A DNA stretch of 64,000 nt from Acidobacteriota bacterium (GCA_021789895.1 JAJYIU010000008.1:62001-126000), one strand, 5' to 3'. Counted from the first letter of the stretch, positions 15,373 through 23,518 are shown. Notes: generated from the letters alone by a model not told the origin. Translations and numbers: made by a program.

Positions 15373-16613
15373 AACCGCATCTTCCCAGCGTGGCGGCGCG
15401 CACAATTTCCCCGCGGGCGGCGGCGCGGCTGCGCGTCGGGCTGTTGGCTTTCACCCTGCTGGCGGCCGCCGCGGCCGCCCAAACGCCCCCACTCTACTCC
15501 CGCTGGATCAACTACACCCCCGCCAACGGCTTCCCCCGCGGCGAAGTGTACTGCGTGGCGATCGCTGGCCCGCGCGTCTGGGCGGGAACCGAGCATGGGC
15601 TGGCGCTGATCGAAAACGGACGGCTGCGCAAGGTCTTCACCCGCGCCGACGGCCTGGCCGCCTACGCCATCATGTCGCTGGCGGTGGATCCCAACACCGG
15701 CGATCTCTGGATTGGCGGGCTGGGCGGGTTGAGCCGGTATTCGGCGGGCAAGTTCATCAACTATACGGTGCTGTCGAGCGGGCTGGCGAACGATTTGGTC
15801 TACAGCGTGGCCGTGCGCGGCAAATACGTCTGGGCGGCGACCGCCGCCGGCGTCAGCCGGCTGAACACCTGGACGCATAGCTGGCGCATTTTCAGCGTCG
15901 TCGGCAAGCCCAGCGCTCCCTTCGAGGAGCCCTGGGCCTACGCGCTGGCGATCGGGCCGAAAAAGGCCTACATCGGGCTCTGGGGCGGCGGGGTGGTGGT
16001 TTACGATCTGCGCCGGAAGACCTGGCGCCCTTATCTTGATCCGGACGGCGCGCCGGAAATCGTGCTCTACCGCAATCAGGGGCTGATCAGCAATATGGTC
16101 AGCAGCCTGACCCACGGCGCGGAATCGAACGCCTTCTGGGCGGGTACTTACTTCGGCCTAAGCGGCTACGACGGCGCGCGCTGGCACAACTACATGCGCC
16201 AGGACAGCGGGCTGGCTTCCAATTTCATCAACGGCGTCGCCCTTCAGGGGCGCCGGGTCTGGGCGGCGACGCAGCGCGGCCTGTCGGAATTCGATCCCGG
16301 CGCCCGCGTCTGGGTCACCTATCGGCCGGCCAACTGGCGGGCGCTCGACGCCGGCAAAGCCGCGCGGCCGCAGCGCGGCGAAATCCTCATCACCGGCCCC
16401 GGCGGCCATCCGCGCCGGCTCGAAACCGCGACTTCGCTGGCGCACAACTATATCCTCAACCTCGCCTTTCAAGGCAACGACATCTGGGTAGCCACTGCCG
16501 CCGGCCTGAGCCACGGCTTTGCCGCCCCCGCAAGGAGAATCCTTTATGCCCATCCGAACCGAGTCCACCGCCATCCTGCCCGCGCCGCATACGCTCGCCA
16601 AACACGCCATTAG
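15369..16613 (+). CDS. exported regulator-type beta-propeller protein
   Basis: A 414-residue protein with a signal peptide (RLRVGLLAFTLLAAAAAAQ). It has repeats of the two-component-regulator propeller type: VYCVAIAGPRVWAGTEHGLALI, IMSLAVDPNTGDLWIGGLGGLSRY, VYSVAVRGKYVWAATAAGVSRL, FINGVALQGRRVWAATQRGLSEF, ILNLAFQGNDIWVATAAGLSHG. No kinase, receiver or membrane anchor follows, so it is a stand-alone periplasmic propeller, probably a binding scaffold. Start overlaps the previous stop (ATGA). The last ~23 codons lie out of frame over the start of the next gene (68-base overlap), and this tail looks non-structured. Confidence 0.78.
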   Translation: MKPHLPSVAARTISPRAAARLRVGLLAFTLLAAAAAAQTPPLYSRWINYTPANGFPRGEVYCVAIAGPRVWAGTEHGLALIENGRLRKVFTRADGLAAYAIMSLAVDPNTGDLWIGGLGGLSRYSAGKFINYTVLSSGLANDLVYSVAVRGKYVWAATAAGVSRLNTWTHSWRIFSVVGKPSAPFEEPWAYALAIGPKKAYIGLWGGGVVVYDLRRKTWRPYLDPDGAPEIVLYRNQGLISNMVSSLTHGAESNAFWAGTYFGLSGYDGARWHNYMRQDSGLASNFINGVALQGRRVWAATQRGLSEFDPGARVWVTYRPANWRALDAGKAARPQRGEILITGPGGHPRRLETATSLAHNYILNLAFQGNDIWVATAAGLSHGFAAPARRILYAHPNRVHRHPARAAYARQTRH

Positions 16614-17040
16614 CGCGCCCGAGGTGCTGAACGAGGCCTACTGCTACGCCAAGCCGTCTTCGTTCTCGCGCGGCCTGCGAATCAACCTCAAGGGCATTAC
16701 CTTCCTGTTCATCTCTGGCACCGCCAGCGTGGATGAAAACGGGCGCAGCCTGCATGCGGGCGATTTCCGCGCCCAAACCTGGCGCACTTACGAAAACATC
16801 ACCGCGCTGCTCGAAGCCGAAGGCGCCGGCTGGAAAGACATCGTACGCACCACCTGCTACCTGCGCGATATCGAGCGCGATTACGCCGCCTTCAACGAGA
16901 TCCGCACGGAATTTTTCCAGCGCCAGGGGCTGGACCCGCTGCCCGCCTCGACCGGCATCCAGGCGATTTTGTGCCGTCCCGAGTTGCTGATCGAGATGGA
17001 AGCGATCGCGATCTTCGACAGCGGCGGCGAAGAGCGCTAG
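16546..17040 (+). CDS. RidA/YjgF-fold protein
   Basis: A 164-residue protein of the RidA/YjgF/UK114 superfamily. It has the core strands GITFLFISGTASVDENG, the helix with RTYENITALLEAEGAGWKDIV, then RTTCYLRDIERDYAAFNEIR and the terminal ASTGIQAILCRPELLIEMEAIAI. It carries an N-terminal extension of ~45 residues beyond a minimal RidA. Canonical RidA deaminates reactive imines/enamines; the same fold also builds chorismatases (FkbO/Hyg5 type), which are about twice as long. Placement directly before DAHP synthase makes an aromatic-pathway role conceivable, but that is inference. ATG 16546 is set by AAGGAG at 16532-16537. It has no signal peptide, unlike its neighbours. Confidence 0.85.
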   Translation: MPIRTESTAILPAPHTLAKHAISAPEVLNEAYCYAKPSSFSRGLRINLKGITFLFISGTASVDENGRSLHAGDFRAQTWRTYENITALLEAEGAGWKDIVRTTCYLRDIERDYAAFNEIRTEFFQRQGLDPLPASTGIQAILCRPELLIEMEAIAIFDSGGEER

Positions 17041-17093
17041 GTGTCTGCCGCGGCGGCGGCCCATGAGCGCCGCGCGGGGGGCCGGGAGGCGGT

Positions 17094-18038
17094 ATGCAGA
17101 TTGCCGGAAAGCTCGAAATCGAAGACCTGCCGCGGGTCTGTCCGCTGCTCAGCCGGGCGGTCAATCCGGCCTACGGCCGTCATGGCCGGCTGGCGGTTAC
17201 CGTCGCCGGGGTGACTTTCGGCGGCCGCCGCCCGGTGGTGATTGCGGGGCCGTGCGCGGTGGAGAACCGGGCGCAAACGCTGGCCCTGGCGCAGGCGGCG
17301 CGCGCCGCCGGCGCGGCTATGTTGCGCGGCGGGGCCTACAAGCCGCGCACCTCGCCCCACGACTTCCAGGGCCTGGGGCTGGACGGGCTGAAGATTCTGC
17401 GCGAGGCCGGCGATCTCACCGGGCTGCCGGTGGTGACCGAGGTGATTGACGTGCGCCTGGTGGAAACCGTGGCGCAGTATGCCGACATGCTCCAGATCGG
17501 CTCGCGCAGCATGCAGAATTATCCGCTGCTGGTGGAGGCGGGGCGCGCCGGCAAGCCGGTGCTGCTCAAGCGCGGCATGGCTGCCAGCCTGTGCGAGTGG
17601 CTGGGCGCGGCGGAATACATTGCGCTTGAAGGCAACCTGCAAATCGTGCTCTGTGAGCGCGGCATCCGGGCGCACTCCGCCGGAGAATATTCGCGCTTCA
17701 CTCTCGATCTGAACGTGATTCCGGCGGTGCGGGAAGCCGCCTTCCTGCCGGTCATCGTGGATCCGAGTCACGCCACCGGCATCTCCGCGCGGGTCGAGCC
17801 GGCCAGCCGCGCCGCCCTTGAAGCCGGCAGCGACGGGCTGATCGTCGAAATTGCGCTGCCGCAATCCGCTTGCCGGCCGCTCTGCGATGCCGGCCAGGCG
17901 ATCTCGCCCGCCACCCTGAGCCGCATCACCGCGTTCGCCGAGCGCCGCACGGCAGCGATGGAATCCGAAACGGATTGCGTGGAAAGCGAACTGGCGGCGG
18001 TGGGAGCGGAAAGCGAATCCGCGGGAGCGCGCCAATGA
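17094..18038 (+). CDS. aroF: 3-deoxy-7-phosphoheptulonate synthase (DAHP synthase, type I-beta)
   Basis: A 314-residue DAHP synthase, which condenses phosphoenolpyruvate and erythrose 4-phosphate in the first step to chorismate. Visible signatures: VVIAGPCAVEN (metal-binding Cys54), LRGGAYKPRTSPHDFQG, LQIGSRSMQNYPLL, VLLKRGM, and VDPSHATG (metal His). There is no N-terminal chorismate-mutase or ACT domain, so no built-in feedback control is visible. The last ~35 residues are an atypical Glu/Ser/Ala-rich tail. GGGAGG precedes the ATG. Its stop overlaps the next start (ATGA, 18035-18038). A housekeeping shikimate enzyme inside an otherwise exported redox cluster is unusual. Confidence 0.93.
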   Translation: MQIAGKLEIEDLPRVCPLLSRAVNPAYGRHGRLAVTVAGVTFGGRRPVVIAGPCAVENRAQTLALAQAARAAGAAMLRGGAYKPRTSPHDFQGLGLDGLKILREAGDLTGLPVVTEVIDVRLVETVAQYADMLQIGSRSMQNYPLLVEAGRAGKPVLLKRGMAASLCEWLGAAEYIALEGNLQIVLCERGIRAHSAGEYSRFTLDLNVIPAVREAAFLPVIVDPSHATGISARVEPASRAALEAGSDGLIVEIALPQSACRPLCDAGQAISPATLSRITAFAERRTAAMESETDCVESELAAVGAESESAGARQ

Positions 18039-19441
18039 ATTTTCCCCAAACCAGCGCGCCCTCGAGGCCGGGTATGAATTGGAAACTCACTCTCTTGGCC
18101 GGCTTGACGGCCGCGCTGCTGGCCGCGCCCATGGCGGCGCAAGCCCCCGGCTGTCCTTCCGGCCCTTCTCCGACACGCGCCGCGAGGATGCGTTATGCCG
18201 ATATGCCGTCGCGGGCATTTCCTTTCGGCAGCTTCATCCAGCCGTACGCGCTTTGGTTCACCACTCCCGACTCGCTGGCCTTCGACGGCAGCGGGCGCGC
18301 GCGTCCCGACGCCGATTGGCGCCGGCTGCGCGCCATCAACCTGGGCTTTTTGGGCCCGCTCGATCCGCAGTACTCCGAGTCGGTTTACGGCATCGCCATG
18401 CTGCACGGCGCCGAGCTGGCGCTGGCGCGGGCCAACGCCCGCGGCGGCTTCCACGGCAAGCCGTTCGCGCTCAAGATTCACCGCGATTCGCCCTTGTGGG
18501 GCGCCTCGGCGATCGAGCTGGTTCGCATGGACTACCGCCAGCATGTTTGGGCCATGCTGGGTTCGGTGGACGGCGCCTCGACCCATATCGCGCTGCGCGC
18601 CACGCTGAAGCTTTGGGTGCCCATCGTGGATACCGCCACCACCGATCCCACCGTCACTGAAACCCGCATCCCCTGGCTGCTGCACGATTTTCCCGACGAC
18701 CGCCAGCAAGGCTATGCGCTGGCCGACTACATATTCAACCAACTGCACCTGAAACACGTGGCGATTCTGCGCGCCAACAATCGCTATGGCCGCCTCGGCT
18801 ACACCGTCTTTTTCAATACCGCTCGGCGCTGGGGAAAGCAGCCGGTGATGGTGTTGAAATTCGAGCCGTATGCCACCGGTTTCACCCGCTCCTTGCGCGA
18901 GTTGCAGCAATTGGGCATGGACGGCCTGGTGTTGTGGTGCAATGCCCGGCAGGCGGGCTTGATCGTGCGGCAGATGCGCGCCCTGGGGATGCGCCAGCCG
19001 GTGTTCGGCCCCAGCCGCCTCACCTATCCCGCCCTGATTCAAACCGCGGGCGTGGCCGCCAACGGCGTGGTGACGGTCGCGGCCATCAACCCCGACCGCC
19101 GCGATCCGAAATGGCTGGCCTTCCGCCGCCGCTACCGCGCGCGCTATCACGCCGACCCCGACGCCTATGCCGCTTACGCCTACGACGGCATGAACCTGCT
19201 GATCGCGGCGGTGCGCCAGGCCGGGCTCAATCGCACGCGCATCATGGATGCGCTGCACGCCTACGCGATGCGCTCGTATGCGGGCGTCAGCGGCACGGCG
19301 TTTTTCGATTACACCCTGAATAACATCGCGCCGGTGACCATGGCGCGGGTGGAACACGGCCATTTCGTCTATTGGCCCGAGCGCCGCAGCGACTGGAGCC
19401 GTCGCGGCTGGCCGGGCTGCACCGCGGCGGCCGGGCGGTAA
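18035..19441 (+). CDS. type-1 periplasmic binding protein (LivK-like), first of two
   Basis: A 468-residue exported binding protein of the branched-chain-amino-acid receptor (LivK/peripla_BP_6) type. After a short leader comes the signal peptide MNWKLTLLAGLTAALLAAPMAAQA. The body shows AMLHGAELALARANARGGFHGKPFAL, VWAMLGSVDGASTHIALRA, VAILRANNRYGR, ELQQLGMDGLVLWC and AYAAYAYDGMNLLIAAVRQAG. These are the two Rossmann-like lobes of a ligand trap. ATG 18035 overlaps the aroF stop; ATG 18074 is an alternative that starts exactly at the signal peptide. No permease or ATPase follows. Related receptors occur in operons for PQQ-dependent alcohol oxidation, a loose parallel. Confidence 0.85.
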   Translation: MNFPQTSAPSRPGMNWKLTLLAGLTAALLAAPMAAQAPGCPSGPSPTRAARMRYADMPSRAFPFGSFIQPYALWFTTPDSLAFDGSGRARPDADWRRLRAINLGFLGPLDPQYSESVYGIAMLHGAELALARANARGGFHGKPFALKIHRDSPLWGASAIELVRMDYRQHVWAMLGSVDGASTHIALRATLKLWVPIVDTATTDPTVTETRIPWLLHDFPDDRQQGYALADYIFNQLHLKHVAILRANNRYGRLGYTVFFNTARRWGKQPVMVLKFEPYATGFTRSLRELQQLGMDGLVLWCNARQAGLIVRQMRALGMRQPVFGPSRLTYPALIQTAGVAANGVVTVAAINPDRRDPKWLAFRRRYRARYHADPDAYAAYAYDGMNLLIAAVRQAGLNRTRIMDALHAYAMRSYAGVSGTAFFDYTLNNIAPVTMARVEHGHFVYWPERRSDWSRRGWPGCTAAAGR

Positions 19442-19450
19442 TAGAGCTCT

Positions 19451-20731
19451 ATGCCGGCGTTCATCCATCCCCGCTTCGCTCTCGCCACGATGCTGCTATG
19501 GCTGCTGGCGGGAACCGCGCCCGCGCGCGCTCAGGTCCGGCCCCGGGCCGCAGCCGGGCCCTATGCCGCGATCGCCACACGCGGCACGCATTTTGACGGC
19601 GTCGGGCGGAATGCCGCCTACAATCTGCGCGGGCAAAGGCCCTGCATCGCGCTGTGGCTGCCCATGCGCGGGCCGGATCAAGCCGCCAGCCTGGCCATTT
19701 TAGCCGCCGCCCGGCTGGCGATCGCCGACGCCGGACGGGCTCGCGGCGCAGGCGCCCGGATTCCGGTGCTGGCGATTGCCGACGCCGGCGGGCCGGCCTG
19801 GGGGCGCGCCGACGACCGCCTGCTGCAGCTCGTCTTCGCGCGCCATGCCGTCGCCCTGCTCACCAATACCAACGGCAATCTCGCTCATCTCGGCCTGCAA
19901 GTGAGCAACAAGATCGGCCTGCCGGTGCTGACCTTAGCCGGCGATCCGGCCACTACCGCGATCAACATGCCCTGGATCTTCCGGCTCGCGCCCAGCGACC
20001 GGATGCAGGCGCGCATGCTGGCGCGCGTCCTCTACCGCCGGCGCGGCCTGCGCCGGGTGCTGCTGGCGGCGGAAGACGATCAGGACGGCCGCGCCGGGCT
20101 ACGCGCTTTCCAAGCCGCGGCCCGCCGGCTGGGCGCGGCGGCGGCGGTCTTCCGTTTCCATCCGCTGCAAGCCGCCGCCGCCCGATCGGCACTCGTCCGC
20201 GCGCTGCGCGCCCGCCGGGCGCAGGCGGCCGTGCTGTGGGCGCAGCCGGCGGAAGCCGGCCACTTGCTGCGCGCGATACTCCAGGCCGGCTTGCGGCTGC
20301 CGGTATTTCTGCCGCAGATGGCGGCGCAGCCGGAGGCCGGGCTGAATTTTTCGCCGCCCGCGGGCGAACCCGCTCCGGAAATTTACACCCTGGCCGGCGC
20401 GGCCCGCCACTCCGCCCGCGATCGTTTCGCGCGGCGTTTTCGCCAGGCGTGCGGCTTCGCTCCCAACCCCGTCGCCCTGGAAGCTTACGACGCGGTGCGG
20501 CTGCTGGCGGACTCGATCCGCCAGGCCGGAGCGAACCGGGCGCGGGTGCGCGACCGCCTCGCCGCAACCCGAAATTATGCCGGCGTTTCCGGCGCCGTCA
20601 ACTTCGACAATCGCGGCGACAACATCAGCGCCGTACACCTGGTGCGGGTCGGGCTCTCCGCCGCGCGCGCACCGCAAAACGCGCCAACGAGTTTCCGTTT
20701 ACCCGGGAAAGGCAGGCAGCTATGCCGTTAA
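19451..20731 (+). CDS. type-1 periplasmic binding protein (LivK-like), second of two
   Basis: A 426-residue exported protein, again with the type-1 receptor fold but clearly diverged from its upstream neighbour. The signal peptide is ALATMLLWLLAGTAPARA. Features include LAIADAGRARGAGARIPVLAIAD, VALLTNTNGNLAHLGLQVSN, TLAGDPATTAINMPWIFRLAPSD, VLLAAEDDQDGRAGLRAF and LEAYDAVRLLADSIRQAGANRARVRD. Both neighbours end with a 'YAGVSG.. F...  NNI/DNIS' block, suggesting an ancient tandem duplication. It starts 9 bases after the previous gene and overlaps the GMC start by 10 bases. The ligand is unknown; the two copies could form a heterodimeric sensor or trap different ligands. Confidence 0.82.
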   Translation: MPAFIHPRFALATMLLWLLAGTAPARAQVRPRAAAGPYAAIATRGTHFDGVGRNAAYNLRGQRPCIALWLPMRGPDQAASLAILAAARLAIADAGRARGAGARIPVLAIADAGGPAWGRADDRLLQLVFARHAVALLTNTNGNLAHLGLQVSNKIGLPVLTLAGDPATTAINMPWIFRLAPSDRMQARMLARVLYRRRGLRRVLLAAEDDQDGRAGLRAFQAAARRLGAAAAVFRFHPLQAAAARSALVRALRARRAQAAVLWAQPAEAGHLLRAILQAGLRLPVFLPQMAAQPEAGLNFSPPAGEPAPEIYTLAGAARHSARDRFARRFRQACGFAPNPVALEAYDAVRLLADSIRQAGANRARVRDRLAATRNYAGVSGAVNFDNRGDNISAVHLVRVGLSAARAPQNAPTSFRLPGKGRQLCR

Positions 20732-22413
20732 ATTCTGAAATCTACGATGCCATCATCGTCGGCTCCGGCGCCGGCGGCGGCATGGCCGCCTACGCGCTCA
20801 CCCAAGCCGGCGCCCGCTGCCTGATGCTCGAAGCCGGCGGCGCCTACGACGCCGCCCGCGATTCCAAGTGGCTGGAATGGCAATACGACGCGCCCTACCA
20901 CGGCGGCGGCTGCGAAAACAAATTCGATTATTTCCTCGCCGCCGTCGGCGGCTGGCAGGTGCCGGGCGAGCCCTATCTCACCGCGCGGGGAGAAAATTTC
21001 CTGTGGTTCCGCTCGCGCATGCTGGGCGGGCGCACCAATTCCTGGGGACGGATTTCGCTGCGCAACGGCCCCTACGATTTCCAGCCCCGCAGCCGCGACG
21101 GCCAAGGCTTCGACTGGCCGATCCGCTATGAAGAGCTGGCGCCGTACTATGCCAAAACCGAAAATCTGATCGGGGTGTTCGGCTCGAAAGCCGGGATCGA
21201 AAACCTGCCCGACGGCGATTATCTGCCGCCGCCGGCGCCGCGCTGCTATGAGCGGCTGGTCGCGAACGCCTGCGGCAAGCTGCACATCCCCTGCATCCCC
21301 TCGCGCCTGGCCATCCTCACCCGCGCGCACCGCGGCCGTCCCGCCTGCCATTATGTAGCGCAATGCGGGCGCTGCTGCCGCCTGGGCTCGAATTTTTCCT
21401 CGCCGGTGGTGCTGCTGGAGCCGGCGCGCGCCACCGGCAAGCTGGAAATCCGTCTCAATGCGATGGCGCGGGAAGTGCTTACCCGGCCGGACGGCCGCGC
21501 CGCCGGCGTCGCCTACATTGACAAAACGACCCGCCAGGAAGTGCAGGCGCGCGCGCGGGTGGTGGTGCTGGCGGCCAGCTCGTGCGAAACCGCCCGCCTG
21601 CTGCTCAACTCGCGCAGCTCGCGCTCACCCGACGGGCTGGCCAACCGCAGCGGGCTGGTGGGACGCTACCTGATGGATACGGTGATGAGCGACGTCACCG
21701 GCTATTTCCCCGCGCTCGCCGGCCTGCCGCCGCACAACGAAGACGGCGTCGGCGGCATGCACATGTACATGCCCTGGTGGAACTACGGCCGCGAGCGCCA
21801 AAACCTGCCCTTTTCGCGCGGCTACCACATCGAGTTTTACGGCGGCCGCTCCGGCATGCCCATGCCCGGCGTGCTGAGCGGCACGGAACGACTCACCGGC
21901 GGCGGCTATGGCGCGAGCTTGAAGCAAGCCTGCCGCAGCCTCTTCGGCAGCTTCGTGCACTTTGCCGGGCGCGGCGAAATGATTCCCAACGCGAACAGCT
22001 ATTGCGAGCTCGACCCCGCCACGCTCGACCAGTGGGGCATACCGGTGCTGCGCTTCCATTTCCAATGGGGCGAGGAAGAGCTGCAGATGGCGCGCCACAT
22101 GCAAACCACCTTCCGCGAAATTGTCGCCGCCGGAGGCGGGCAGGTGGTGGCCTCGGCCGGTGCGGACGAGCAGTGGGGGATTTCGACCGGCGGGCAGGGG
22201 ATCCACGAAGTCGGCGGCGCGCGCATGGGCGGCGATCCCAAGCAGTCGGTGCTCAATTCGCATTGCCAGGCCTGGGACTGCAAAAACCTGTTCATCGCCG
22301 ACGGGGCGCCGTTCGTCAGCCTGGCGGACAAGAACCCAACTCTGACCATCATGGCGCTGGCCTGGCGGACCTCGGATTACATCGCCGAGCAAATGCGCCA
22401 GGGCAGCCTCTGA
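20722..22413 (+). CDS. GMC-family FAD-dependent oxidoreductase (gluconate 2-dehydrogenase large-subunit-like)
   Basis: A 563-residue flavoprotein. The N-terminal FAD-binding motif is DAIIVGSGAGGGMAA (residues 8-22). The GMC signature region is MLGGRTNSWGRISLR, and the catalytic His/Asn pair lies in GIHEVGGARMG and DKNPTLTIMALAWR at the C-terminus. A Cys group, CGRCCRLG, lies mid-protein. The family oxidises alcohols or sugars and passes electrons to cytochrome c or oxygen. It has no signal peptide of its own, but the next gene supplies a Tat signal, so export by hitchhiking is likely, as known for gluconate and fructose dehydrogenases. No dedicated triple-haem cytochrome subunit follows; the haem proteins earlier in the cluster could be the acceptors. 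Confidence 0.9.
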   Translation: MPLNSEIYDAIIVGSGAGGGMAAYALTQAGARCLMLEAGGAYDAARDSKWLEWQYDAPYHGGGCENKFDYFLAAVGGWQVPGEPYLTARGENFLWFRSRMLGGRTNSWGRISLRNGPYDFQPRSRDGQGFDWPIRYEELAPYYAKTENLIGVFGSKAGIENLPDGDYLPPPAPRCYERLVANACGKLHIPCIPSRLAILTRAHRGRPACHYVAQCGRCCRLGSNFSSPVVLLEPARATGKLEIRLNAMAREVLTRPDGRAAGVAYIDKTTRQEVQARARVVVLAASSCETARLLLNSRSSRSPDGLANRSGLVGRYLMDTVMSDVTGYFPALAGLPPHNEDGVGGMHMYMPWWNYGRERQNLPFSRGYHIEFYGGRSGMPMPGVLSGTERLTGGGYGASLKQACRSLFGSFVHFAGRGEMIPNANSYCELDPATLDQWGIPVLRFHFQWGEEELQMARHMQTTFREIVAAGGGQVVASAGADEQWGISTGGQGIHEVGGARMGGDPKQSVLNSHCQAWDCKNLFIADGAPFVSLADKNPTLTIMALAWRTSDYIAEQMRQGSL

Positions 22414-22437
22414 GCCGCATACCCGGGGAGGGAACCC

Positions 22438-23049
22438 ATGAAGAAGCCAACTCCGTCGGACCGCCTGCGCTGGCAACGGCGCGACCTGCTGCGAATCGCC
22501 GCCGGCCTGCCCGCGGCCGCGCTGGCCGGCGCACCGCGCGCGGCCGCCGCGCCGGCGCCGGTTTCAGCGCCTCCCGGCAGCCCGGCCCCAGCCCATCCGC
22601 GCGTGCTGAACCCGCACGAATGGCGGACGCTACGCCTGTTAGCCGACTGGATCCTGCCCGCCGACGCGATCTCGGGCAGCGCCGGCGAGGCCGCCGTGCC
22701 CGAATTCATTGACGATTGGCTCAGACTGAAACGCGGCCTGCTGCCCGATCAAATCCGCGGCGGCCTGGTCTGGCTCGACCTGCAATGCCGGCGCGCCTAT
22801 GGCCGCCGCTTCGCCGGCTGCTCGCGCGCGCAGCAGCAGCGCATGCTCGACCGCATTGCCTACCCTGCCAAGGCTGCGCCCGGCGACGCTCCCGGCGTGG
22901 AGTTCTTCAACCGGCTGCGCGACCTGGTGGTGAGCGGGTTCTATACCAGCCGCATGGGGGTGCGCGATCTGCCCTACCTCGGCAATGAGCCGCAAAGCGC
23001 CTGGAACGGCTGCCCGCCGGCGGTGGTCGCCCGTCTCAAGCTGGATTAA
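22438..23049 (+). CDS. gluconate 2-dehydrogenase subunit 3 family protein, Tat-exported
   Basis: A 203-residue small subunit of GMC dehydrogenases. The N-terminus has a twin-arginine signal (WQRRDLLRIAAGLPAAALAG). The mature part contains LNPHEWRTLRLLADWILPADAISGSAGEAAVPEFID and ends with DLPYLGNEPQSAWNGCP, both typical of the family (iron-responsive/gluconate dehydrogenase subunit 3). Its known role is to carry the folded flavoprotein through the Tat system. GGGAGGG lies just before the ATG, and the gene starts 24 bases after the GMC stop. It is the last gene of the cluster and is followed by a strong hairpin. Confidence 0.9.
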   Translation: MKKPTPSDRLRWQRRDLLRIAAGLPAAALAGAPRAAAAPAPVSAPPGSPAPAHPRVLNPHEWRTLRLLADWILPADAISGSAGEAAVPEFIDDWLRLKRGLLPDQIRGGLVWLDLQCRRAYGRRFAGCSRAQQQRMLDRIAYPAKAAPGDAPGVEFFNRLRDLVVSGFYTSRMGVRDLPYLGNEPQSAWNGCPPAVVARLKLD

Positions 23050-23052
23050 TAT

Positions 23053-23089
23053 GCGGCCGGCTCACAATCGAATTGCGAGCCCTGGCCGC
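23053..23089. terminator. long hairpin between convergent genes at the cluster end
   Basis: The arms GCGGCC (23053-23058)/GGCCGC (23084-23089), GGCTC (23059-23063)/GAGCC (23077-23081) and CAAT (23065-23068)/ATTG (23072-23075) nest into a ~15-bp stem with one mismatch, a 2-base bulge and a CGA loop. It begins 4 bases after the last cluster gene and lies before the convergent zinc-ribbon gene. No T-run follows on the plus strand, so it may be a processing or stability element or a non-canonical bidirectional terminator. Confidence 0.55.
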
Positions 23090-23122
23090 CGGCTGATGGC
23101 GAAGGGTTGATTACTTCCGGTT

Positions 23123-23398
23123 TCAGCCCCAGCGATAGCGGCGCGTGGCGCAGCGGCGGCAGGAATACGGGCGCAGCAGCAGCAGCGCCATGACGAAATC
23201 GAAATTTTGCGAGCGGTGGCGGCGGTCCAGATCGCTGCCGCAGCGCCAACAGCGTTTCTCGCGTTTTTCCAAGACCCGGCGGCCGCAGCCGCGGCATTTC
23301 CAGACGGAAGGGATGCGGCGGAGCTTTTCGCCGAAATAGCGCTTGGCCCGGAAGATGTCTTGGGAATTACAAAATGGACAGGTCGTCAGCATGGCCAA
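23123..23398 (-). CDS. small four-CxxC zinc-ribbon protein
   Basis: A 91-residue protein with four Cys pairs, CPFC, CRGC, CWRC and CRRC, consistent with two stacked zinc ribbons. Between the second half-sites lies the hydrophobic stretch FVMALLLLRPYS, which may be buried or membrane-associated. No catalytic motif is seen. The start could be ATG 23398 or the internal ATG at 23392. It is convergent with the redox cluster. Function unknown; many such proteins bind nucleic acids or act as assembly factors. Confidence 0.7.
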   Translation of the reverse strand: MAMLTTCPFCNSQDIFRAKRYFGEKLRRIPSVWKCRGCGRRVLEKREKRCWRCGSDLDRRHRSQNFDFVMALLLLRPYSCRRCATRRYRWG

Positions 23399-23518
23399 GC
23401 GGTTCGCGGGCGGCGATCAATAGGCGCCCCCGCGCCGAACTCGCGGCATCTGCGAACATGGCCGCGTTCCAGCCCGCTATCTTGCCATCAAACGCAGGGC
23501 CTCGCAACTATTTGTAAT

